DNA from: DASZWJ01 sp963813895
GTDB lineage: Bacteria > Pseudomonadota > Gammaproteobacteria > JAURND01
Assembly (NCBI GenBank): GCA_963813895.1
Contig: CAWFAS010000002.1
Span: 124,001 to 188,000 of the forward strand
Length of the DNA stretch: 64,000 nt
Direction of reading: 5' to 3'
In this document: positions 32,977 to 42,795 of the stretch, piece after piece
Numbering within the stretch: the first letter of the stretch is position 1
Layout of the letters: each line of letters opens with the position of its first letter
The notes under the pieces: model-generated
Database searches by the model: none
What the model saw: the letters and a program-made list of their open reading frames with translations, nothing else
Told to the model about the DNA's origin: nothing
Made by a program: the position numbers and the translations under genes

Positions 32977-33720
32977 TCAAGCCATATACATGCCCCCGTT
33001 TACATGTAACGTAACACCGGTAATATACCCAGCTTCATCAGAGGCCAAAAAAGCAACTGCAGCCGCGATGTCCTGCGGATCGCCTATGCGAGCCATAGGA
33101 ATTTTTGACAAAATGGTCTGCTTTTGTTCATCTGTTAAAGTTTGGGTCATGTCGGTGTTAATAAACCCCGGTGCAATCACATTTACTGTAATATTTCGGG
33201 AAGCAATTTCCTGCGCTACGGATTTGCTGAATCCAATCACACCCGCTTTGGACGCCGAATAATTTGCCTGACCAGGATTTCCTGCAATCCCTGCAATTGA
33301 ACTAATGCTAATAATTCTTCCCCAACGGCTCTTCAGCATCCCTTTTATACAAGCTTTAGAAAGCCGAAAAATGGAGTTCAGATTAGTTTCAATTACCTCT
33401 GTCCACTCATCATCACTCATTCTTAATAATAAATTGTCCTGACGAATCCCAGCGTTATTAACCAATATGGCTGGGGGCCCATAGGCAAGCTGCACTTCTG
33501 TCAGCATTGCATCTATAGAGGCTCGTTGCGAAACATCCAGTACAATGCCAGTACCTTTGTAACCTTCTTCTGCCAATTTGGCAGTGATAGCATCTGCTCC
33601 TGCTTGGCTGGTTGAGGTACCAACCACGAAAGCACCTTCTTTCGCTAACCGTAAAAGAATTGCCTGCCCTAACCCACGGCTTGCTCCGGTTACTAGGGCA
33701 ACTTTACCTGTAAAAGACAT
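32977..33720 (-). CDS. fabG: 3-oxoacyl-[ACP] reductase
   Basis: An NADPH-dependent SDR reductase of the fatty-acid elongation cycle, 247 residues. The cofactor motif is TGASRGLGQAI, then NNAGI, catalytic Ser in ISISSIAGIAGNPGQANY, and the YSASK Tyr/Lys pair. The ending SDEAGYITGVTLHVNGGMYM is characteristic of FabG. It follows fabD by 14 bp and precedes acpP by ~282 bp. Confidence 0.96.
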   Translation of the reverse strand: MSFTGKVALVTGASRGLGQAILLRLAKEGAFVVGTSTSQAGADAITAKLAEEGYKGTGIVLDVSQRASIDAMLTEVQLAYGPPAILVNNAGIRQDNLLLRMSDDEWTEVIETNLNSIFRLSKACIKGMLKSRWGRIISISSIAGIAGNPGQANYSASKAGVIGFSKSVAQEIASRNITVNVIAPGFINTDMTQTLTDEQKQTILSKIPMARIGDPQDIAAAVAFLASDEAGYITGVTLHVNGGMYMA

Positions 33721-33734
33721 ATAAAATCTTCCTT

Positions 33735-34685
33735 TTATTTTTGGACAAACCCTAACACGTCTAATGTGCTTTGAAAAGATTCCGGGGAATTAATTGAAAG
33801 CGTCGCAACCTCAGTTACAATACGTCTGTTCAAACCTGCCAATACTTTCCCTGGACCACACTCAACCATATTTTCAATCCCGCTAGCAGCCAGGTATTGT
33901 ACCGTCTCAACCCAGCGCACTGGCAAGTACAGCTGTCTCACCAAGGCAGACCGTATAAACTCTGGCTCATCATTGCAGGACACATCAACATTATTCACCA
34001 CCGGGATATTGGGTGCACGGATTGAAACATTCTGTAAGTATTCCGCCAAACGATCAGCCGCTGGCTTCATAAGGGCGCAATGCGAAGGGACGCTTACCGG
34101 AATTATTTTGGCCAGCTTAGCCTTCGCCTGTAATGCCAATTCTACAGCACGATTTACTGCCTCTGTTTCTCCGGCCAATACCGTCTGCCCAACGGAATTA
34201 AAATTAGCGGGCGATAAAACTTGCCCCTGGGCTGCTTGTAAGCAAATATCGGACAATACCGCATCATCTAAACCTACAATAGCCGCCATAGCGCCTTTGC
34301 CCGCACCCACTGCTGCCTGCATTAACTTGCCTCTTAGGGAGACTAAAGCCACTGCATCTGCAAAATCTAAGGCTTCTGCACACACTAAGGCAGAATATTC
34401 ACCGAGACTATGGCCAGCTAATAAATCTGGCTGTGGGCCATTTTGTAGTTTCCAAAGCCGCCATAAGGCTATACTGGCAGCCAATAAAGCAGGCTGAGTA
34501 AATTCAGTTTGGTTTAAAACAGCCTCAGGACCTTGCTGCACTAAAGCCCAAAGATCATACCCAAGCACGGTGGAGGCTTCGGCAAAAGTATCTGCCACTA
34601 TTGGGTGGACAGCGCTCAGTTCACTTAACATGCCTAAAGATTGCGAACCCTGACCCGGAAATACAAATGCAAGTTTTTTTTTCAT
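33735..34685 (-). CDS. fabD: Malonyl-CoA:ACP transacylase
   Basis: Loads malonyl groups onto ACP. 316 residues begin KKKLAFVFPGQGSQSLGM. The nucleophile Ser is in AGHSLGEYSALVCAEAL; VSVPSHCALM carries the catalytic His; ENMVECGPGKVLAGL is the C-terminal signature. It lies 13 bp after fabH and 14 bp before fabG, all on one strand, and so is in the fab operon. Confidence 0.96.
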   Translation of the reverse strand: MKKKLAFVFPGQGSQSLGMLSELSAVHPIVADTFAEASTVLGYDLWALVQQGPEAVLNQTEFTQPALLAASIALWRLWKLQNGPQPDLLAGHSLGEYSALVCAEALDFADAVALVSLRGKLMQAAVGAGKGAMAAIVGLDDAVLSDICLQAAQGQVLSPANFNSVGQTVLAGETEAVNRAVELALQAKAKLAKIIPVSVPSHCALMKPAADRLAEYLQNVSIRAPNIPVVNNVDVSCNDEPEFIRSALVRQLYLPVRWVETVQYLAASGIENMVECGPGKVLAGLNRRIVTEVATLSINSPESFQSTLDVLGFVQK

Positions 34686-34698
34686 TGCTATTCTTCGA

Positions 34699-35661
34699 TT
34701 AATATTCTACTAACGCAGATCCCCAGGTAAACCCTGCCCCAAAAGCTTCCATCAGTAACTTTTCACCTCGTTTAATACGTCCATCGCGCACCGCAATATC
34801 CAGTGCTAATGGAATTGATGCAGCTGAAGTATTTCCTTGGTCTTTCACTGTTAATACAACCCGCTCCATAGGTAAATTCAATTTTTTGGCGGTCGCTTTA
34901 ATGATACGAAGATTAGCTTGGTGCGGAATTAACCAATCGACAGCTGACTGGTCGAGGTTGTTGTGAGCTAAAGTTTCATCCACAATATCGTTCAATGAAT
35001 TAACGGCTAATTTAAATACCTCATTGCCCTTCATCTTAATATAAGGAGGTTCTTTTAACTCTCCAATATGGTTAGGTGCATAGAGTAAATGACTATATTG
35101 GCCATCCGCATGAATATGGGTTGAAATAATCCCAGGTTTTGAATCCCTTTGCAGGATGACACCGGCGGCGCCGTCGGAAAACAGCACGCAGGTTGAGCGG
35201 TCAGTCCAATCTACCAGTCGAGTAAGCGATTCTGCGCCTAGCACTAAGACAGTTTTGATCATACCCGAACGTATAAATTGATCTGCAGTGCTTAGAGCAT
35301 AAATAAATCCGGCGCAGGCAGCAGATAAATCGAAAGCAGGACAAGCGGATAAACCCAAGCGACGCTGTAAAATACAGGCTGTGCTGGGGAAAAACCGATC
35401 GGGAGTAGAAGTCCCGACTATTATCATTTCAATAGCTGACGCTTTAATACCTGCGGCTTCAATCGCGCGATGGGCAGCTATCTGACACATGGAGGAGGTA
35501 GTTTCGTCATCCCCCATAATATGACGCTGACTGATGCCGGTACGCTCCAAAATCCATTGATCAGTAGTATCGACGATCTTCTCCAATTCGGCGTTGCTAA
35601 GAATGCGCTCTGGCAAGTAACCGCCTGTGCCCATAATACGAGAGTAGTAGTTAGCATTCAT
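34699..35661 (-). CDS. fabH: 3-oxoacyl-[ACP] synthase III
   Basis: Starts fatty-acid synthesis by condensing acetyl-CoA with malonyl-ACP. 320 residues. It shows GTGGYLPERILSN, RTGISQRHI, the catalytic Cys in DLSAACAGFIYALSTA (~115), His in LIPHQANLRII and Asn in GNTSAASIPLAL, the complete Cys-His-Asn triad. The ATG overlaps the plsX stop by four bases (ATGA), so the two are coupled. Confidence 0.96.
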   Translation of the reverse strand: MNANYYSRIMGTGGYLPERILSNAELEKIVDTTDQWILERTGISQRHIMGDDETTSSMCQIAAHRAIEAAGIKASAIEMIIVGTSTPDRFFPSTACILQRRLGLSACPAFDLSAACAGFIYALSTADQFIRSGMIKTVLVLGAESLTRLVDWTDRSTCVLFSDGAAGVILQRDSKPGIISTHIHADGQYSHLLYAPNHIGELKEPPYIKMKGNEVFKLAVNSLNDIVDETLAHNNLDQSAVDWLIPHQANLRIIKATAKKLNLPMERVVLTVKDQGNTSAASIPLALDIAVRDGRIKRGEKLLMEAFGAGFTWGSALVEY

Positions 35662-36686
35662 GAAATTTCCTTAAGCCGCTTGCCCACTTCCTGGCCAATT
35701 TTTCGCGGAATATCGTGTTGAACCTGAGTAACAGCAGCTCGTATGGCTTGCGCAAATTGCATAGCATTAGCGCCACCATGGCTTTTAATTACGATTCCCT
35801 GCAAACCGACCAGGCTGGCACCATTGCGGCGACCGGGATCTATTCTTTTTTTCAAACGATTCAAAACTGGCATGGCGATTAATGCAGCTAATCGAGTATA
35901 TATATTGTGCTGAAATTCTTCTTTAGCATAAGTAGCCATCACCTTAGCCGCGCCTTCAATTGTCTTTAGCGCAACGTTGCCGACAAATCCGTCACAAACC
36001 ACAACATCTACCACACCAGAAAATATTTCATTTCCTTCTATATAACCACAGTAATTTACAGCAGCACTTTCCGTCAATAATTGTGCGGTGCGCTTTACCT
36101 GGTCATTGCCTTTAATCTCTTCTTGGCCAATATTTAGCAAGCCAATTTTGGGACGTTCTATATTCTCCACTACTGAAACTAATACTGAACCCATCACGGC
36201 AAATTGATATAGATGCTCAGCTTCAGAGTCCACATTAGCGCCCAGATCTAGAATCCATACTTCTTTATTTTGGCCAATAGCTGGCAATGAAGTGATGATG
36301 GCAGGACGGTCGACTCCAGGTAAGGTTTTCAGGACAAACCGAGCGGTGGCCATTAATGCACCGGTATTGCCCGCACTCACACAAGCCTGGGCAACGCCTT
36401 GTTTAACCAGATCTATGGCAATCCGCATAGAGGATTTTTTCTTAGTTCGCAATGCAACTGATGGCGACTCATCCATCGTAACTTGTTCAGAGGCGTGATG
36501 AATGCTGAGTCGAGAATTGCTTTTAGCTGCATGTAAGGTTAAAACTTTTCCCAGCACCTCACTATCGCCGACCAGAATTAATCTAAGTTGCGGATCGGAA
36601 GCAAGCACCTGTAAGGCTGCTGGGATAGTGACTTCAGGACCAAAGTCCCCACCCATCGCGTCTAGTGCAATTGTGATTTCACTCAA
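35658..36686 (-). CDS. plsX: Phosphate acyltransferase PlsX
   Basis: Makes acyl-phosphate from acyl-ACP for phospholipid synthesis. 342 residues. It shows IALDAMGGDFGPEVTIPAA, SCVSAGNTGALMA-type text (ACVSAGNTGALMATARF), LDLGANVDSEAEHLYQFA, NIGQEEIKGNDQVK and VCDGFVGNVALKTIEG, all family hallmarks. It starts 6 bp after the rpmF stop and overlaps fabH. The rpmF-plsX-fabH order is conserved in gammaproteobacteria. Confidence 0.95.
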   Translation of the reverse strand: MSEITIALDAMGGDFGPEVTIPAALQVLASDPQLRLILVGDSEVLGKVLTLHAAKSNSRLSIHHASEQVTMDESPSVALRTKKKSSMRIAIDLVKQGVAQACVSAGNTGALMATARFVLKTLPGVDRPAIITSLPAIGQNKEVWILDLGANVDSEAEHLYQFAVMGSVLVSVVENIERPKIGLLNIGQEEIKGNDQVKRTAQLLTESAAVNYCGYIEGNEIFSGVVDVVVCDGFVGNVALKTIEGAAKVMATYAKEEFQHNIYTRLAALIAMPVLNRLKKRIDPGRRNGASLVGLQGIVIKSHGGANAMQFAQAIRAAVTQVQHDIPRKIGQEVGKRLKEIS

Positions 36687-36692
36687 TGATGT

Positions 36693-36887
36693 CTACTCTT
36701 CGTCAGCATACTCTGCAGGATTTTCGATGACTTTACGACCTCGATAATAACCTTTTTTAGTTACATGATGCCGCCGATGGGTTTCACCAGTAGTATTATC
36801 GATTGATAAGGTGGGATTGCTCAAAGCATCATGTGCACGACGCATGCCCCGTCTGGAGCGAGTGACTCGGTCTTTTTGTACTGCCAT
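36693..36887 (-). CDS. rpmF: 50S ribosomal protein L32
   Basis: 64 residues, basic. The start MAVQKDRVTRSRRGMRRAHD is the L32 signature, followed by THRRHHVTKKGYYRGRKV. Cysteines of the zinc-type L32 are absent, as in other proteobacteria. It precedes plsX by 6 bp and follows yceD, the usual neighbour, across a 221-bp gap. The ATG at 36887 has a weak ribosome site (GGAGTAATAAT upstream). Confidence 0.95.
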   Translation of the reverse strand: MAVQKDRVTRSRRGMRRAHDALSNPTLSIDNTTGETHRRHHVTKKGYYRGRKVIENPAEYADEE

Positions 36888-37108
36888 AATTATTACTCCA
36901 CATCAAAATTTAATGGTTTAGAATTTTTGGGAAGCAAATTCTGCGGATGGTATTACACCCTCCACTATATGCCCATTTAAGTAAATCTTATCCGCTTATG
37001 CCCCTATATAGGGAAAATGTAAACGCTCCCTAACGGTCGCGCTCGTGTATGAGGAAAATCCCGCCATTATCCACGTTTTTATTCAACTTTTGAAGCAATA
37101 CTACCACT

Positions 37109-37543
37109 TTATTCAGAGGGGCACTCCTCTCCCGCATGATTGGGAGCGATAGGTAAACTCAGCAACAGCTCATCTTCAACTAGGGGAAGCAATAATAGTT
37201 TATCTTCTGTTATCAATAAGGGCTCATAGCGATCAGGAAGTTTATTACCTGCTGCCTCATTCCATACTGGGCTTAAACTCACTTTGACATGCAAGGGATA
37301 ATCCATGCGCTTTAGACAACGTTGGCATTGCAGATGCAACGTCACCTCCAAGTTACCGCTAATATAGCGCAACCGTTCCGTATCTTTGCCACAATATAAA
37401 TCGATGCTAACCAAGCCTTCGCTGTCAGCTAATGAGTCAATCAGTCGACTAAACAAGCTCAGATCCAACTGACCACGTAACGCAACCCCGTGTTCAGCCA
37501 TACGCAAGGGTTGTATATATTTTGGTAAATCTTCTGATTTCAT
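37109..37543 (-). CDS. yceD: YceD/DUF177-family protein
   Basis: 144 residues. The DUF177 motif LQCQRCLKRMDYPL with its two cysteines is present, and the C-terminal acidic segment (LVEDELLLSLPIAP) matches the family. YceD lies directly before rpmF in nearly all proteobacteria and is linked to 23S rRNA/L32 assembly in work on its relatives; the exact role is unclear. It is probably co-transcribed with rpmF. The 221-bp gap between them contains a CGCTCCCTAACGGTCGCG repeat motif at ~37024. Confidence 0.88.
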   Translation of the reverse strand: MKSEDLPKYIQPLRMAEHGVALRGQLDLSLFSRLIDSLADSEGLVSIDLYCGKDTERLRYISGNLEVTLHLQCQRCLKRMDYPLHVKVSLSPVWNEAAGNKLPDRYEPLLITEDKLLLLPLVEDELLLSLPIAPNHAGEECPSE

Positions 37544-37568
37544 GCTGCGTTCTCAAAATACTACCTTA

Positions 37569-37598
37569 GGCTCTGTAAAACAATAACTTATCTTTTTA
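37569..37598. repeat. Solo copy of the 30-bp MITE end
   Basis: Matches the inverted end of the element at 8001-8030 with a single visible substitution (starts GGCTCTGTAAAACAATAAC). No second arm is visible nearby, so this is a truncated or scar copy upstream of yceD. Confidence 0.6.
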
Positions 37599-37746
37599 GC
37601 ATCCCCATTCTTATAAGGAAGGGTATATAATCCTTAGGATATAGGATAATGGCCGCCTATGTTAGCCAGCTAGCTTGCTTCTGTCAAAGGAACTTATCAG
37701 AAATACCTTGCAGATTACTTCTTGAAACTTAAAAGATAACTGAATT

Positions 37747-38952
37747 ATGAGTCAAACCTTTAAACCCCACCCGGCTGATGATGGCATAGCCCTTGCGACC
37801 AAACTTGGCTGGGTTTCATTTTTTAATGACTGCTCCAGCGAAGTAATTGCTCGGGCAATGCCATTGTTTTTGGTAACTTTGGGCATGACCCCTACTTTTG
37901 TTGGTATTATTGAAGGGATCGCAGAAGCCATCAGCATTTTTCTTAGAGGATTTTCCGGTTGGCTGTCGGACAAAATGACTAGTCGCAAACCTCTGGTAGT
38001 TTTTGGATATGCGTTCTCTATTCTATCGCGCTTTGCGCTACTATTAGCTTATGTGCCCGCCCTACTGGCGCTGACTCGAGTTTTTGATCGTATTGGTAAA
38101 GGTCTGCGCACAGCGCCACGAGATGCTATGGTGGCCGATGCTGTGACTCTGGGTAAAGCGGGTCACGCCTTCGGCATTACTCGCTTTCTGGATACCCTCG
38201 GCGCCGTTACGGGCATACTAACCGTGTTATTATTTGGCGTGGGAATCCAACCATTAGGCCACCGGGAATTTCAAACGATCGTTTTAATTTCTATCCCCTT
38301 TGGCATTATAGCTTTACTATTGCTGATTTTCTGGGTGCCCTCTCTACCCAGGCAAGTAAAAGCCAAAACCTATCTATCGTTTAAAGTTCCCCGCAAGGTC
38401 CGTGGCTACCTCGCCATTGTATTTCTGTTTTCTCTGGGAAATTCCAGCGATGCCTTTTTAGTTTTACGCGGCCAGCAAAGCGGATTATCATTTCAAGCGA
38501 TCCTGATTATTTTTGTATTTTTTAACTTGCTGGCTGCCTTACTTGCGATTCCTGCTGGTAAATTATCCGACAAATTCGGCCGCATACGATTTCTGGCTGC
38601 TGGTTGGATTGTTTATGCTATTGTCTATTTTGGAATTGGATTAACTAGTTCTGCCGTTGGCTTCAGCACTTTTATGCTAATTTATGGAGCTTTTTATGGT
38701 TTTACCGAAGGAATTGAAAAGGCATTGCTGGCTGATCTCCTACCCGCGGACCAGCGAGGAGTTGGATATGGCGCGTTACAATTTGTGTTAGGTATTGCTG
38801 CATTACCTGCGAGTTTTATTACCGGGTATCTGATGACTCTATATGGATCGAGGATTGCATTTCCTATAGCAGGAGCCTTAGCACTGTGTGGAGCGATTGC
38901 ATTGATAATATGGGGCTACACTAGAAGGCATAGCTTAGATTATGCTTTGTAA
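37747..38952 (+). CDS. Major facilitator superfamily transporter
   Basis: 401 residues with about 12 membrane segments. N-terminal FFNDCSSEVIARAMPLFLVTLG and the loop GWLSDKMTSRKPLVVFGY (MFS motif A-like) are followed by RVFDRIGKGLRTAPRDAMVADA, with DRIGKG(L/V)R typical of a subgroup of uncharacterised drug/sugar-type MFS. A second motif, AGKLSDKFGRIRFLAAG, begins the C-terminal half. The substrate is unknown. It stands alone on the plus strand between yceD and greA. Confidence 0.85.
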   Translation: MSQTFKPHPADDGIALATKLGWVSFFNDCSSEVIARAMPLFLVTLGMTPTFVGIIEGIAEAISIFLRGFSGWLSDKMTSRKPLVVFGYAFSILSRFALLLAYVPALLALTRVFDRIGKGLRTAPRDAMVADAVTLGKAGHAFGITRFLDTLGAVTGILTVLLFGVGIQPLGHREFQTIVLISIPFGIIALLLLIFWVPSLPRQVKAKTYLSFKVPRKVRGYLAIVFLFSLGNSSDAFLVLRGQQSGLSFQAILIIFVFFNLLAALLAIPAGKLSDKFGRIRFLAAGWIVYAIVYFGIGLTSSAVGFSTFMLIYGAFYGFTEGIEKALLADLLPADQRGVGYGALQFVLGIAALPASFITGYLMTLYGSRIAFPIAGALALCGAIALIIWGYTRRHSLDYAL

Positions 38953-38966
38953 GAGAAGCGGCTATA

Positions 38967-39443
38967 CTATACATACAAAACTTCCATTATTTCAAAACCA
39001 TTCACTCCACCAGGCGTATGCACCTCAACCTCCTCACCAACAGTCTTACCAATCAAAGCCCTGGCAATAGGTGATGTGACAGATATTTTGCGGGATTTGA
39101 GATTCGCTTCATCTTCTCCGACGATTTGATAAATTTGCTCTTCTTCTGATTCCAAATTATAGAGCTTAACTGTAGCACCGAATACCACCAAGCCCTCATT
39201 TTTCATCTTGGTCACATCAATAACCTGCGCATGGGATAATTTACTTTTGAGATCACGAATCCGGGCTTCAATAAATCCCTGCTGCTCTTTAGCAGCGTGG
39301 TATTCCGCATTTTCTTTCAAATCACCATGCGCACGCGCCTCGGCAATAGCCTGGATGACATTAGGACGATCCACTTTTTCCAGTCGCTCTAATTCAGTCT
39401 GGAGTTGCTGGATACCATTAGCTGTCATAGGTACTCTATTCAT
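38967..39443 (-). CDS. greA: Transcription elongation factor GreA
   Basis: Rescues backtracked RNA polymerase by stimulating transcript cleavage. 158 residues from the ATG at 39443, which has GAGGTG five bases upstream; this is exactly the usual GreA length. A longer frame from 39509 is rejected. The coiled coil carries the tip acidic residues in ARAHGDLKENAEYHAAKEQQ (Asp and Glu). The C-terminal FKBP-like domain includes GATVKLYNLE and SPIARALIGKTVGEEVEV. It follows carB by ~86 bp; carA-carB-greA is a common order. Confidence 0.95.
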   Translation of the reverse strand: MNRVPMTANGIQQLQTELERLEKVDRPNVIQAIAEARAHGDLKENAEYHAAKEQQGFIEARIRDLKSKLSHAQVIDVTKMKNEGLVVFGATVKLYNLESEEEQIYQIVGEDEANLKSRKISVTSPIARALIGKTVGEEVEVHTPGGVNGFEIMEVLYV

Positions 39444-39529
39444 TCGCTCACCTCGTCTAAGGGTCATACTGTAAGAATGTAGATAATTTAGGTAAATAAT
39501 AGCAACCATCTTTTAAGATATGCGATGTA

Positions 39530-42500
39530 TCACTCCAATAAAACACCTTCCTGCAATACCGTTCCGGCATGCAAATCTTGAAGACGCATTATGCGCGCAT
39601 AGGCTTCATGGTGCATTGCCAAACAAATAGCTTTGCCACCTGCCAAAGTGGTTGTATAAGCCACTTTATGCTGTACCGCACTTCTGCGGATGGTGAAAGA
39701 ATCCTCTATCGCTCGCTCACCTTCCGTCGTATTAATAATAAAGTCAATTTCGTCATTCTTAATCATATCAACAATGTGTGGACGACCTTCTGTCACTTTA
39801 TTAACTGCTACACAAGGAATATTACCCAACTGTAATGCCACTGCTGTGCCATGGGTGGCAACAATAGAAAAACCAAACTCTGCCAGATCTTTGGCTAAGG
39901 CCACAACTTCTATTTTATCCGCATCGCGCACACTTAAGAATACTCGTCCCTGCCGAGGGATCACCTGCCCTGCCCCCACCAAAGCTTTTGCGAAAGCTTC
40001 ACCAAAGCTTGCGCCAATGCCCATAACTTCGCCGGTTGATTTCATTTCCGGACCTAAAATGGGGTCTACACCCGGGAACTTATTAAAAGGAAATACCGGC
40101 ATTTTCACTGCATAGTAGGTAGGCACTCGCGCCATTATTTCCTGCTGCGCCAGGCTTACACCCGCCATACAATAAGCGGCCATCCTCGCTAGCGGCAGGC
40201 CGGTGGCTTTTGCAACAAAAGGGACGGTGCGCGATGCGCGCGGATTGACCTCTAATATATAAATTTCATCACCCTGAATGGCAAATTGCGCATTCATCAA
40301 ACCAATGACGCCCAACTCAAGCGCCATTTTTTGCATTGCTTCAGACAGGCGAGTTTGGATACTCTGACTCAAACTATACGGCGGCAAGGAGCAGGCTGAA
40401 TCACCTGAATGCACACCCGCCTGCTCGATATGCTCCATGATCCCGCCAATAAACACGGCTTTACCGTCACAGACTGCATCGATATCCACTTCAATCGCAT
40501 TATCCAAGAAATGATCCAATAATAAGGGTGCCTCAAAAGAAATATCTTCCGCCTGATTCATATAGTGACGTAATTCTTTTTGGTTATAAATGATGGCCAT
40601 AGCCCGTCCGCCTAACACATAGGACGGACGAACCACTATAGGATAGGCAAACACATTAGCCAGACGTATACCTTCTTCTACACTGCGAACAATTCCGTTC
40701 GGCGGTTGTAGAATTCCTAATTTGTGCACTAGATGTTGGAAACGTTCGCGATCTTCAGCGCGATCAATGGCATCAGGTGAAGTCCCCATAATAGGAACAC
40801 CTGCTGCTTCTAAGGCGCGCGCCAGCTTTAAAGGTGTTTGGCCGCCGTATTGCACAATAACGCCTCTAGGCTTCTCCAGCTGACAAATTTCAAGCACATC
40901 CTCAAGCGTCAGCGGCTCAAAATAGAGTCGGTCAGAAATATCATAGTCAGTAGACACTGTTTCCGGATTACAATTGACCATGATAGTTTCAAATCCCAGC
41001 TCACGCATGGCTAATGCGGCATGGACGCAACAATAATCGAATTCGATACCTTGCCCGATACGGTTAGGGCCGCCCCCTAATACAATTACTTTATCACGTT
41101 CAGTTGGGTATGCTTCTGACTCTTCTTCGTAGGTAGAATAGAGATAAGCTGTGCTGGTGGAAAATTCTGCGGCACAGGTATCTACGCGTTTATATACTGG
41201 CCGCACGTCTAATTCGTGACGGTGTTTACGCAATGTTTGCTCACTAACTCCTAGCAGTTTTGCCAACCGTCGGTCAGAAAATCCTTGTCGTTTTAACTGA
41301 CGCATATAATGCTGCCCGATCTCAGTCAGACTTACCTGAGAAACTTCTGCTTCGGCTACAATTAAATCGCTTATTTGAGCTAAAAACCAAGGGTCGATTC
41401 CTGATAAACGCTGTATTTCTTCCAGACTAAAACCCGCACGAAAAGCATCGGCAACGTACCAGAGGCGGTCCCAACCAGCAATGCGCAATTCTCTACGTAA
41501 GGTGGTCACTGCATCTTCAGCCTGTAAATCTAATTTTGGATCCAGACCATCAACGTCTACTTCCAGACCACGCAAAGCTTTTTGCAAAGATTCTTGAAAA
41601 TTGCGACCAATGGCCATCACTTCGCCAACGGATTTCATCTGGGTCGTTAAACGTGAATCTGTTTTCGGAAATTTCTCAAAATTAAAGCGAGGGATCTTGG
41701 TGACCACATAATCTATAGTCGGCTCAAAGGCCGAAGGCATTTGACCACCGGTAATTTCATTACGCAATTCATAGAGGGTAAAACCAACCGCCAGCTTGGC
41801 AGCGACTTTGGCAATTGGGAAACCAGTGGCTTTAGAGGCTAATGCAGAAGAACGTGATACACGTGGATTCATTTCAATGACAACCATCTGCCCATTTTGC
41901 GGGTTGATAGCAAATTGAACATTAGAACCGCCCGTATCAACACCAATCTCACGCAATACCGCAATAGCAGCATCGCGCATGCGTTGGTATTCTTTATCCG
42001 TTAAAGTCTGAGCAGGTGCTACGGTAATTGAATCACCCGTGTGGATACCCATGGGGTCAAAATTTTCTATCGAACAAATGATAATGCAATTATCTTCACA
42101 ATCGCGCACCACTTCCATTTCATATTCTTTCCAGCCAATAATGGCCTCATCCAGCAGCAATTCACCGGTAGGAGAACAATCCAATCCACGCTCACAAATT
42201 TCAATAAATTCTTCACGATTATAAGCAATACCCCCTCCAGTGCCGCCCATAGTAAATGAGGGACGAATGACCACCGGAAATCCCAATCGGTCTAAAATTG
42301 CCAATGCATCATCCATGCTATGCGCTAATTCCGAACGCGGCATGTCCAGACCTATTTTTTGCATCGCATTGCGGAATAATTCACGGTCTTCGGCTTTGTC
42401 TATTGCTTCGCGCGAAGCACCTATCATCCTCACGCCAAAACGTTCCAATATGCCTTCTCGGGCTAAATCTAAAGCCGTATTAAGCGCAGTTTGCCCACCC

Positions 42501-42769
42501 ATGGTGGGTAAGAGAGCATCGGGACGCTCAGCTTCTATAATTTTCGCTACCGCTTGCCACTGAACAGGTTCTATATAAACGGAATCCGCCATTTGCGGAT
42601 CTGTCATGATGGTAGCAGGGTTGGAATTGACCAGAATGACTCGGTAGCCTTCTTCACGGAGGGCTTTACAGGCTTGAGCGCCTGAATAATCGAATTCACA
42701 GGCTTGGCCTATTACAATCGGGCCGGCACCCAGAATGAGTACAGACTTAATATCGTTTCGTTTTGGCAT
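39530..42769 (-). CDS. carB: Carbamoyl-phosphate synthase large subunit
   Basis: Makes carbamoyl phosphate for pyrimidine and arginine synthesis. 1,079 residues from the ATG at 42769 (MPKRNDIKSVLILGAGPIVIGQACEFDYSGAQA, split for reading). The longer frame from 42844 crosses a tRNA gene and is rejected. The two ATP-grasp halves are visible (TMGGTGGGIAYN and VVRPSYVLGGRAM), each with its NPR motif (EMNPRVSRSSALASKATG; EVNPRASRTVPFVAKATG). The MGS-like allosteric domain is at the end. carA, normally just upstream, is absent; a tRNA-Glu gene takes its place. The ribosome site is weak. Confidence 0.95.
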   Translation of the reverse strand: MPKRNDIKSVLILGAGPIVIGQACEFDYSGAQACKALREEGYRVILVNSNPATIMTDPQMADSVYIEPVQWQAVAKIIEAERPDALLPTMGGQTALNTALDLAREGILERFGVRMIGASREAIDKAEDRELFRNAMQKIGLDMPRSELAHSMDDALAILDRLGFPVVIRPSFTMGGTGGGIAYNREEFIEICERGLDCSPTGELLLDEAIIGWKEYEMEVVRDCEDNCIIICSIENFDPMGIHTGDSITVAPAQTLTDKEYQRMRDAAIAVLREIGVDTGGSNVQFAINPQNGQMVVIEMNPRVSRSSALASKATGFPIAKVAAKLAVGFTLYELRNEITGGQMPSAFEPTIDYVVTKIPRFNFEKFPKTDSRLTTQMKSVGEVMAIGRNFQESLQKALRGLEVDVDGLDPKLDLQAEDAVTTLRRELRIAGWDRLWYVADAFRAGFSLEEIQRLSGIDPWFLAQISDLIVAEAEVSQVSLTEIGQHYMRQLKRQGFSDRRLAKLLGVSEQTLRKHRHELDVRPVYKRVDTCAAEFSTSTAYLYSTYEEESEAYPTERDKVIVLGGGPNRIGQGIEFDYCCVHAALAMRELGFETIMVNCNPETVSTDYDISDRLYFEPLTLEDVLEICQLEKPRGVIVQYGGQTPLKLARALEAAGVPIMGTSPDAIDRAEDRERFQHLVHKLGILQPPNGIVRSVEEGIRLANVFAYPIVVRPSYVLGGRAMAIIYNQKELRHYMNQAEDISFEAPLLLDHFLDNAIEVDIDAVCDGKAVFIGGIMEHIEQAGVHSGDSACSLPPYSLSQSIQTRLSEAMQKMALELGVIGLMNAQFAIQGDEIYILEVNPRASRTVPFVAKATGLPLARMAAYCMAGVSLAQQEIMARVPTYYAVKMPVFPFNKFPGVDPILGPEMKSTGEVMGIGASFGEAFAKALVGAGQVIPRQGRVFLSVRDADKIEVVALAKDLAEFGFSIVATHGTAVALQLGNIPCVAVNKVTEGRPHIVDMIKNDEIDFIINTTEGERAIEDSFTIRRSAVQHKVAYTTTLAGGKAICLAMHHEAYARIMRLQDLHAGTVLQEGVLLE

Positions 42770-42795
42770 ATTTTTAGTGTAATCCGCATAAAGTA

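Noticed and set aside
39569..42563. Several plus-strand frames opposite carB
   Set aside because: Shadows of the well-conserved carB reading frame.
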